Below, piece by piece: positions 58,184 through 64,000 of a stretch of DNA of 64,000 bases (position 1 is the stretch's first letter; each line of letters starts with the position of its first letter). The DNA comes from Alphaproteobacteria bacterium (GTDB taxonomy: Bacteria > Pseudomonadota > Alphaproteobacteria > SMXS01): the NCBI GenBank assembly GCA_028284945.1, contig JANQQJ010000040.1:79270-143269 (forward strand). Reading direction: 5' to 3'. The notes under the pieces were generated by a model. It was not told the DNA's origin and made no database searches. It was given only the letters and a program-made list of their open reading frames with translations. Position numbers and translations under genes: made by a program.

Positions 58184-58714
58184 ATGCTCCGCGTCGCGCA
58201 GCTCATCGACGGATTTAGCGAACGGGTGGGACGGGCAATCTCCTGGCTTGCGCTGGTTCTCGTTGTGCTGCAGTTCGCACTCGTCCTGCTGCGCTATGTC
58301 TTCGGCTTCAGCGACCGGGCGTCCGAGGAACTGCTGCTTTACGTCCACGGCACCCTGTTTCTGCTGGTCGCAGCCTATACGCTGAAACATCAGGGCCATG
58401 TTCGCGTGGACTTGTTTTATCGCGATGCCGCCCCCAGGACGAAAGCCATGGTCAATCTGGTCGGCACGCTGGTTTTTCTGGTGCCGCTCTGCATCCTGAT
58501 CTGGTGGGCGGCATGGCCGATGGTGGAAAGCTCCTGGGCTGTCCGTGAAGGGTCAACAGAAGCCAGCGGCCTGCCGTTCAAGTACGTCTACAAAAGCGTC
58601 ATTCTTGTCTTTGTCGCGCTGATGGCGCTCCAAGCGGTTTCGCAAGCCATAAAGTCCTGGTGCGCATTGCAGGGCCACGAATCCCCCGAAGAGACCGATG
58701 CCCCGGCGCTCTAG
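58184..58714 (+). CDS. TRAP transporter small permease (DctQ)
   Basis: A 176-residue membrane protein with four segments: ISWLALVLVVLQFALVLLRYV, LLYVHGTLFLLVAAYTLKH, LVGTLVFLVPLCILIWWAAW and a last one near residue 140. GHVRVDLFYRDA is the DctQ signature. One base separates it from the binding-protein stop. It pairs with the large permease at 58875. Confidence 0.92.
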   Translation: MLRVAQLIDGFSERVGRAISWLALVLVVLQFALVLLRYVFGFSDRASEELLLYVHGTLFLLVAAYTLKHQGHVRVDLFYRDAAPRTKAMVNLVGTLVFLVPLCILIWWAAWPMVESSWAVREGSTEASGLPFKYVYKSVILVFVALMALQAVSQAIKSWCALQGHESPEETDAPAL

Positions 58715-58727
58715 CAGAAGCCCAAAG

Positions 58728-58854
58728 CCGTTCGCCCTGAGGAGCGCGCCCGAGCATTGCAAGGGCGAGCGTCTCGAAGGGCAAACAGCCGTTCTATTGG
58801 TGATCCGTTCACACTTCGAGACGGCCCAGAATAGGGCCTCCTCAGTGCGAACGG
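58728..58854. repeat. large palindromic intergenic repeat
   Basis: Seventeen-base ends CCGTTCGCCCTGAGGAG and CTCCTCAGTGCGAACGG are inverted with one mismatch; inner pairs CGTCTCGAAGGG and CACTTCGAGACG are also inverted. The 127-base element separates the small and large TRAP permease genes. Confidence 0.8.
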
Positions 58855-58874
58855 TGTTGGGTGTCTACTAGAAG

Positions 58875-60443
58875 ATGGAACTGGCCGACGGCTTCATAAT
58901 TCTGATGGTGGTGTCGACCGGCGCCTTCCTGCTCTGCGGCTATCCGGTCGCGTTCACCCTGGCCGGCACGGCACTGGTTTTCGCAGGGCTCGGCATAGCC
59001 GCCGGGCTGATCGAGCTGCGCGACATTCTGCTCTATCCCGACCGCATTTTCGGCACGATGAGTAATGACGTGCTGCTGGCCGTGCCGCTCTTCGTCTTTA
59101 TGGGCATCATGCTGGAACGCTCCAAGGTTGCCGAGGAGATGCTGGAAAGCATGTGCTACCTGTTTCGCGGCGTGCGGGGTGGGTTAGGCATTTCAGTAGC
59201 CATTGTCGGGGCGATGCTGGCTGCGTCGACCGGAATCGTCGGCGCAACGGTCGTTGCCATGGGGCTTATCTCGCTGCCGACCATGCTGCGGCATGGCTAT
59301 GACAAGTCGCTGGCCAGCGGATCGATTGCAGCGGCGGGTACACTGGGCCAGATTATTCCGCCCTCCATCGTCCTGATCCTGCTGGGTGACGTGCTGGCGA
59401 CGGAATATACCAATGTCCGGCGCGAACTCGGTGACGCCGCCATTCACTCAATTTCGGTCGGCCACCTGTTCGCCGGCGCATTGTTGCCGGGTATCGGACT
59501 GCTGCTGCTTTACATTCTCTATCAGGCCGGCGTCGCAATCTTTCAGCCGCATAAAGCCCCGCCGCATCGCGACGCAGAAGACGATGAGGTCGACGTCAGA
59601 CTGCTGAGCACCTTCCTGCCTGCCTTCGCGCTGATCATCGCCGTGCTCGGCTCCATTTTGGCCGGCATCGCAACACCGACCGAAGCGGCATCCGTCGGTG
59701 CCGTCGGTGCGATTTTGCTGGCGGCATTGAGACTGGGTGACGGGGCGAAGTGGCCAATTCAGGCGGGCGTGACCAGCATCGCCGGGCTGCTTGCCCTCAA
59801 CGAATTCCTCGATCTACGGCTGGGACGAGCCGAGGTATCTCCGGCCGATCAGATCGGCATGATCATCGCCGCGATCTTCTGCATCTTCGTCGCCATCGCG
59901 ATTATTCATGCCATCCGGCAGGTGCTGGCCAACGACGTTATGGGCTCCGTCGTTCGGTCGACCGCCGAGACCTCGTCCATGGTATTCATCATCCTGATCG
60001 GCGCCTCGCTGTTCTCATTGGTCTTCATCAGCTTTGGTGGCGATGACACCGTCCGCGAGGTTCTGGAATCTCTACCTGGCGGTCAGGCGGGCGCCATCAT
60101 CGCTGTGATGGCAGTGATGTTCCTGCTCGGCTTCTTTCTGGACTTTATCGAGATCACCTTTGTTGTGGTCCCGATTGTCGCCCCTGCCCTGTTGCTGATG
60201 GGAATCGATCCGGTCTGGCTTGGCGTCATGATGGCAATGAACCTGCAAACCAGTTTTCTGACGCCCCCCTTCGGCTTCGCACTCTTCTATCTGCGTGGTG
60301 TAGCCCCGGACAGCATTCGCACATCGGACATCTATCGCGGTGTCATTCCCTTCGTCATCATCCAGATCATGGCCCTAATCCTGCTCGCCATCTTCCCTGA
60401 GATCGCGACCTGGTTACCGGACCAAGTGTTCTCCAACGAGTGA
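58875..60443 (+). CDS. TRAP transporter large permease (DctM)
   Basis: A 522-residue membrane carrier of the DctM family with a dozen or more segments. IVGATVVAMGLISLPTMLRHGYDKSLASGSIAAAGTLGQIIPPS is the typical signature, repeated as MAMNLQTSFLTPPFGFALFYLRG in the second half. About 90 residues between the halves are longer than in classic DctM, as in TakP-type systems. It completes the transporter with the genes at 57013 and 58184. Confidence 0.93.
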   Translation: MELADGFIILMVVSTGAFLLCGYPVAFTLAGTALVFAGLGIAAGLIELRDILLYPDRIFGTMSNDVLLAVPLFVFMGIMLERSKVAEEMLESMCYLFRGVRGGLGISVAIVGAMLAASTGIVGATVVAMGLISLPTMLRHGYDKSLASGSIAAAGTLGQIIPPSIVLILLGDVLATEYTNVRRELGDAAIHSISVGHLFAGALLPGIGLLLLYILYQAGVAIFQPHKAPPHRDAEDDEVDVRLLSTFLPAFALIIAVLGSILAGIATPTEAASVGAVGAILLAALRLGDGAKWPIQAGVTSIAGLLALNEFLDLRLGRAEVSPADQIGMIIAAIFCIFVAIAIIHAIRQVLANDVMGSVVRSTAETSSMVFIILIGASLFSLVFISFGGDDTVREVLESLPGGQAGAIIAVMAVMFLLGFFLDFIEITFVVVPIVAPALLLMGIDPVWLGVMMAMNLQTSFLTPPFGFALFYLRGVAPDSIRTSDIYRGVIPFVIIQIMALILLAIFPEIATWLPDQVFSNE

Positions 60444-60552
60444 TACACGCTGACGCCCGATGGCCGCTCAATTGAATATGCGCCGCCGGGCAAGCAACAG
60501 GCGGTAAACAGGGTGATTATCCTGCACCGTTAATTTCCCGTGGGTAGGCCGC

Positions 60553-60939
60553 ATGCATTTAACCTACACAACCTTCTTTGCGCGCGACGTTAACCTCATG
60601 GCGGACTTTTATGTCGCTCTGGGCCTTAAAGAGATTGAAACATCGCGGTCGGAATTTTATCGCGAGGTAAAAGCAGGTGATGCAAAGATTGGCTTCACCG
60701 GACAGCATGCCTATGAAACCCTTGGCGTTCCAGACGATACCGATCCTACCGGCCTGCGCTCAGTCATTACGCTAGATGTTGGCCAGCCGGAAAATGTGGA
60801 ACCGGTGGTAGAGAAGGCGATTGCCGCCGGTGGCGCATTGGCGAAACCCGCTTTTGAAACAACCTTCGGTCAGTATCTGGCCGTGGTCCGTGATCCCGAA
60901 GGCAATGCGGTACGGCTGGCCGCTGCGGTGCCGGCATGA
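60553..60939 (+). CDS. VOC family (glyoxalase-like) protein
   Basis: A 128-residue single VOC domain: MHLTYTTFFARDVNLMADFYVALGLKEIE and FGQYLAVVRDPEGNAVRLAAA. The fold usually binds a divalent metal and serves as isomerase, lyase or resistance protein. Its ATG-TGA end overlaps the start of the 2-oxoglutarate oxygenase gene (ATGA), so the two are probably made together. Confidence 0.88.
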   Translation: MHLTYTTFFARDVNLMADFYVALGLKEIETSRSEFYREVKAGDAKIGFTGQHAYETLGVPDDTDPTGLRSVITLDVGQPENVEPVVEKAIAAGGALAKPAFETTFGQYLAVVRDPEGNAVRLAAAVPA

Positions 60940-61913
60940 TTCCTTACACCCCGCCAGGCGCTGCCACGAATATACCCGTCATTGACCTGACCGGCAGTTT
61001 CGAGCCGGGGCCGGCCCGCGACGAAACTGCTGCTGCAATCCATCGTGCCTGCCGCGAAACCGGTTTCTTTTATGTTTCGGGCCATGGCGTGGCCTTGGAT
61101 CTCGTTACCAAACAGATTGAGGCCGCCCATCGCCTGTTCGCGTTGCCGGATGACGCCAAACAGGCGGTCCATATCAGCAACTCGCCCTACTGGCGGGGCT
61201 ATCAGGGGCCTGGCGCGCAAAAGCTTGATGAGGGGTCACCTGCGGACCACAAGGAGAGCTACTCTATCGCCTGTGACCTACCGGAAGATCATCCGTGGGT
61301 CGTCGAGGGCGTACCCGGGCAGGGTCCAAACCAATGGCCGGAGGGCTTACCCGGATTCCAAGAACAAATGCTTGCCTATCAGTCCGAGGTGATCGAACTG
61401 GGACGGCATCTGATGGGGTTACTCGCCTGCTCTGTCGAGGTCGACTACGACTATTTTGCTGACGGGCTGAGTGACCCGCAGTGCGGGGTTCGCCTGTTGC
61501 GATATCCGCCCCAGCCCGAAGACGCACCCGAAAACATGCTGGGCGCTGGTGCGCACACGGATTGGGGCTCGATTACCATATTGCTGCAGGACGGCTCGCC
61601 TGGGCTGGAAGTGCGCAATGCGGATGGCGACTGGATTCTTGCCACGCCCATCGAGGGCACCTTCGTCATCAATATCGGCCAGATGATGGAACGCTTCACC
61701 GGTGGGATCTACAAAGCCAATATGCACCGGGTAAGAAATGGCGTGCCGGACAAGGCCCGATATTCAGTGGCGACCTTCTTCGAACTGGAGCCAAAATACC
61801 GGATGGGTGTGGCGCCGACCTGCCTCGAAGCTGGCGCCGAGGCACCGGAGTTCGGTCGGACCATCGCAGAACATATCGAGCAGATGTCCCAAGCCAGCTA
61901 CGCCGCTAACTGA
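60936..61913 (+). CDS. 2-oxoglutarate/Fe(II)-dependent oxygenase (isopenicillin N synthase-like)
   Basis: A 325-residue oxygenase. NIPVIDLTGSFEPGPARDET begins the DIOX_N domain; the iron ligands are HTD in GAGAHTDWGSITILL and the His in ANMHRVRNGVPD, and RYSVATFFELEP carries the Arg that binds 2-oxoglutarate. Relatives act on amino acids, gibberellins or xenobiotics. It follows the VOC gene with overlap and lies downstream of a TakP-like transporter. Confidence 0.9.
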   Translation: MIPYTPPGAATNIPVIDLTGSFEPGPARDETAAAIHRACRETGFFYVSGHGVALDLVTKQIEAAHRLFALPDDAKQAVHISNSPYWRGYQGPGAQKLDEGSPADHKESYSIACDLPEDHPWVVEGVPGQGPNQWPEGLPGFQEQMLAYQSEVIELGRHLMGLLACSVEVDYDYFADGLSDPQCGVRLLRYPPQPEDAPENMLGAGAHTDWGSITILLQDGSPGLEVRNADGDWILATPIEGTFVINIGQMMERFTGGIYKANMHRVRNGVPDKARYSVATFFELEPKYRMGVAPTCLEAGAEAPEFGRTIAEHIEQMSQASYAAN

Positions 61914-62119
61914 ACACCAATTGCAGCCCAATTCAAAGGAAGAGAATTTGAATTAGGGCCCCTAGCGCCGTTTTCGAGAGCAAATTTCTCCTTATAGTTG
62001 TTTTATACTAAAGCTTTTTCTCGGCAATATTGATTTGCACCCTAACGGTCCCTACGTCCTCCTTCATGGACCGGAAGCTGATACACTCAGATGTCCAACA
62101 CGATCAAACGGGGGCAACA

Positions 62120-62530
62120 TTGAACACGCATCAAGTCACGCATACTCGAAACAGGCGATCGCTTCGGTTGGCAAGCCTTGTCGTTACCGCTTCGGTAGTA
62201 TTCCTGGCCGCGGCACCAGCCGAAGCTTGTAGAACCTATATGAGGATCATCAACAATACAGACGTCAGCATTAATCCAATTGCATGCGCCGTAAAGCCGA
62301 ACTGGCTGGAAAATTGGTCAACAAATGCGAGTTGCGCCAAATACGCCGTAGCCCAGAACGACCGTGTTGACCCAGGCAAGACCAGAGGCCTGCCTGTCAT
62401 AACCTCAAGAACTCGCGGCACGCCATTCAAGGTCAAGCTGACCTATATACGCGGCATCGGGGGGCCCACAGAGTTCGCCGAATCAGAAAACCGGGTCTGC
62501 GCCGACCGGCACCCTATTATCGTCAACTAG
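62120..62530 (+). CDS. secreted Cys-rich small protein, array member 1
   Basis: First of four paralogues. From TTG 62120 (GGGGG five bases upstream) there are 136 residues: a long basic n-region, a hydrophobic core (RLASLVVTASVVFLAAAPAE) and a cut site before ACRTYMRI. The mature part has four Cys (CRTY, IACAV, ASCAKY, RVCADR), NW in place of DKW, SRTRGTPFKVKLTYIRGIGG, and the C-terminal IIVN. It is the most divergent member; the start is less sure than for the others. Confidence 0.7.
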   Translation: MNTHQVTHTRNRRSLRLASLVVTASVVFLAAAPAEACRTYMRIINNTDVSINPIACAVKPNWLENWSTNASCAKYAVAQNDRVDPGKTRGLPVITSRTRGTPFKVKLTYIRGIGGPTEFAESENRVCADRHPIIVN

Positions 62531-62582
62531 AGATGCGCTACAGCCATCGCCCGACAACGGCATTTGTGGAGAGGGGCCAAAT

Positions 62583-62954
62583 ATGAAGAACTTTGCGATC
62601 AACGGAGCAATAGCCGCCCTCACGCTGCTGATAAGCGCCGGTACCGCGGCAGCATGTCCAACCTATGTCTCAATAGACAATGAGTCAGATGTAGACATCA
62701 ACATCCTGTCTTGTGGCACCAAGAAACAAGGCGCGGACAAATGGCACGCCAACTTCATCTGTTTTGAGGACATGCTGAGCCAGGACAAAATCAGTCCGGG
62801 AAAAGGGTGGATTTGGAAACTCAATACATCGCGAAATGCGAACACTATGTTCAAGGTTCGGGTCACCTATCACTATGGAGAAAAAGGGCCCGTCAAAACC
62901 TCTGAGTCTGACTACGCGAAATGCAGTTCAGGGCACGCCATTGTCATCAATTAG
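62583..62954 (+). CDS. secreted Cys-rich small protein, array member 2
   Basis: 123 residues with a Sec signal (NGAIAALTLLISAGTAAA) cut before CPTYVSIDN. Conserved marks: N at the strand end, VDINILSCGTKK, GADKWHAN with DKW, CFED, SRNANTMFKVRVTYHYG, GPVKTSESDYAKC and a final IVIN. GAGGGG precedes ATG 62583. In the mature part it is about two-thirds identical to member 4 by hand alignment. No known family is recognised. Confidence 0.8.
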   Translation: MKNFAINGAIAALTLLISAGTAAACPTYVSIDNESDVDINILSCGTKKQGADKWHANFICFEDMLSQDKISPGKGWIWKLNTSRNANTMFKVRVTYHYGEKGPVKTSESDYAKCSSGHAIVIN

Positions 62955-63076
62955 GGACTCTGTCGGCTAGCAATACAGGGCACCTTTTTCATGTTTTTAG
63001 CCGGGGCTTGCTGGCCTGCTGGCCACCACTTACCTTTCTAAGGGACAGTAGCCGCCCAACCGTGGGAGATTGGACC

Positions 63077-63454
63077 ATGCGTTTACTCACGACATCAGTT
63101 TTGGTTGCAACATTAGCTGGAGCTGTCGCTGCGGCGTCGCCTGCAGCCGCGTGCACGACCCTGCTGGATGTCAAAAACGAGACGGACAAGACAATTAATC
63201 CGGTCGGCTGTTCAACCAAAAAAGAGGGATCGGACAAGTGGCTGATAAACTTGCCATGTGCCGAGTGGGCCATGCGGAACAACGATCACATCAGTGCCGG
63301 TGACAACCTGTCCCTGGCGATAACGACCTCACGCAAGACGCAAACCCGCTTCAAGTTACGACTAGCCTATATCTACGGTCCGGACGGACCGTCGAAGCAT
63401 GCTGAATCGGGCTACGCAACATGCGGAGACGGACATCTAGTCGTCGTCAATTAA
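63077..63454 (+). CDS. secreted Cys-rich small protein, array member 3
   Basis: 125 residues: signal LLTTSVLVATLAGAVAAAS, cut before ACTTLLDVKN, then INPVGCSTKKEGSDKW, CAEWAMRNND, SRKTQTRFKLRLAYIYG, HAESGYATC and VVVN at the end. Its NP after the IN and the CAxxA step are shared with member 1 rather than 2 or 4. GGGAG precedes ATG 63077. The 122-base gap before it is the longest in the array. Confidence 0.8.
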   Translation: MRLLTTSVLVATLAGAVAAASPAAACTTLLDVKNETDKTINPVGCSTKKEGSDKWLINLPCAEWAMRNNDHISAGDNLSLAITTSRKTQTRFKLRLAYIYGPDGPSKHAESGYATCGDGHLVVVN

Positions 63455-63498
63455 GGGCCGGCGTCTCTCGGCCATTCACCCAACCAAGGGAGCAGAGT

Positions 63499-63870
63499 GT
63501 GAAGAGTCTTACAGTCCCAGCAATCATCGCCGCCTTTGGTGCTGCAATCATCGCCGCGCCTGCCGCTGCCTGCACGACCTATGTGGCTATCGACAACCAG
63601 TCGTCGGTCGATCTTAACGTGTTGTCCTGCGGGACGCGCAAAGACGGGGCCGACAAATGGGTGGCCAATTTCAACTGTTTTGAGGAACTGTTAAGTCAGG
63701 ACAAACTTAAGGCAGGCGACGGCTGGAATCTAAAGCTCCAAACAACCCGCAAGGACAAGACCAGCTTCAAGGTCCGCATTACCTATCACTACGGCAAGAA
63801 CGGTCCGGTTAAGACGTCGGAATCGGATTACAGCAAGTGCATCGACGGCCACAGTATCGTCATCAACTAG
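63499..63870 (+). CDS. secreted Cys-rich small protein, array member 4
   Basis: 123 residues starting with GTG 63499 after AAGGGAG. The signal (VPAIIAAFGAAIIAAPAAA) is cut before CTTYVAIDN. The mature part mirrors member 2: LNVLSCGTRKDGADKWVAN, CFEELLSQDK, TTRKDKTSFKVRITYHYG, GPVKTSESDYSKC, and IVIN. Differences from member 2 are mostly at exposed-looking polar positions. It ends 130 bases before the window edge. Confidence 0.8.
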   Translation: MKSLTVPAIIAAFGAAIIAAPAAACTTYVAIDNQSSVDLNVLSCGTRKDGADKWVANFNCFEELLSQDKLKAGDGWNLKLQTTRKDKTSFKVRITYHYGKNGPVKTSESDYSKCIDGHSIVIN

Positions 63871-64000
63871 GAAAACCGGTTCGTTGAGGCGAAGCCCCGC
63901 GGCGGAAGGCGCCCAGCCTGGGCGCGCTTGCCGATCCAGTCTCTGAGGTCAGTCTCCGTTCGCGTCCGTTCGCCCGAGGCCCAGGACAGGCCCTCTTCCA
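63871..64000. other. window end, no gene seen
   Basis: GC-rich sequence with short self-complementary pieces (GGCGCCCAGCCTGGGCGC at 63908-63925 is a strong hairpin) but no reading frame I can support. The hairpin could terminate the array transcript, though no T run follows. Confidence 0.4.

Noticed and set aside
61920..62119. Promoter for the four-gene array
   Set aside because: A TATACT at 62004-62009 resembles a -10 box, but no good -35 box at the right distance was found, so I do not list it as a feature.

Overview
The window is chromosomal DNA of a GC-rich alphaproteobacterium, probably close to the Rhodospirillales. The evidence is gene content and order: hom-glpX-recJ beside tRNA-Glu, yceD-rpmF-plsX-fabH-ihfA-merR, a divergent bamE next to a cytochrome bc1 chaperone, glyA-nrdR-ribD-nusB-thiL, 5-aminolevulinate synthase (C4 haem pathway), a K+-independent H+-pyrophosphatase and class I PHA synthase. 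I cannot name a genus. No rRNA operon, CRISPR array, prophage or intact insertion sequence is visible.

Layout. 1-9.5 kb is a mosaic of single genes: hydrolase, glutathione peroxidase, trypsin-like protease, a STAS and GPP34 pair, a HicA-like solo gene, FkbM methyltransferase, two SDRs, nitroreductase, carotenoid oxygenase and a DUF2161 protein. 9.5-11.8 kb is a decayed insertion beside tRNA-Glu, with an integrase stub and at least two other broken genes around one orphan intact gene. 11.9-18.4 kb is a minus-strand housekeeping block (recJ, CNNM transporter, glpX, hom, aminotransferase). 18.5-25.4 kb has phaC, DUF3592, a gamma carbonic anhydrase, argC, a MATE pump and a methyltransferase. 25.5-36.7 kb holds ribosomal proteins, haem A synthase, tRNA-Pro, the fatty-acid/phospholipid operon, bamE and hppA. 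36.9-39.3 kb is an acyl-homoserine-lactone quorum-sensing operon. 39.5-46.5 kb covers thiamine, riboflavin, one-carbon and haem genes. 47.3-52.2 kb has valine-catabolism genes and a CoA-acylating aldehyde dehydrogenase, separated by palindromic repeats. 52.4-61.9 kb has LysR, hemB, an SLC13-type permease, bpt, a TakP-like TRAP transporter, and a VOC protein coupled to a 2-oxoglutarate oxygenase.

Two places stand out. The first, at 62.1-63.9 kb, is a head-to-tail array of four paralogous genes for secreted proteins of about 100 mature residues. They share four cysteines, a DKW-like motif and an invariant C-terminal Asn, and belong to no family I recognise. Spacing and diagnostic residues suggest duplication of a two-gene unit. 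The second is the quorum-sensing operon: a LuxR-like protein with a degenerate DNA-binding domain, then a canonical LuxR, a LuxI, and a 67-codon gene overlapping the luxI stop codon. A perfect CT-N12-AG dyad and a 9-bp inverted repeat lie just before luxI.

All assignments come from reading translated sequence and motifs; no database search was possible.
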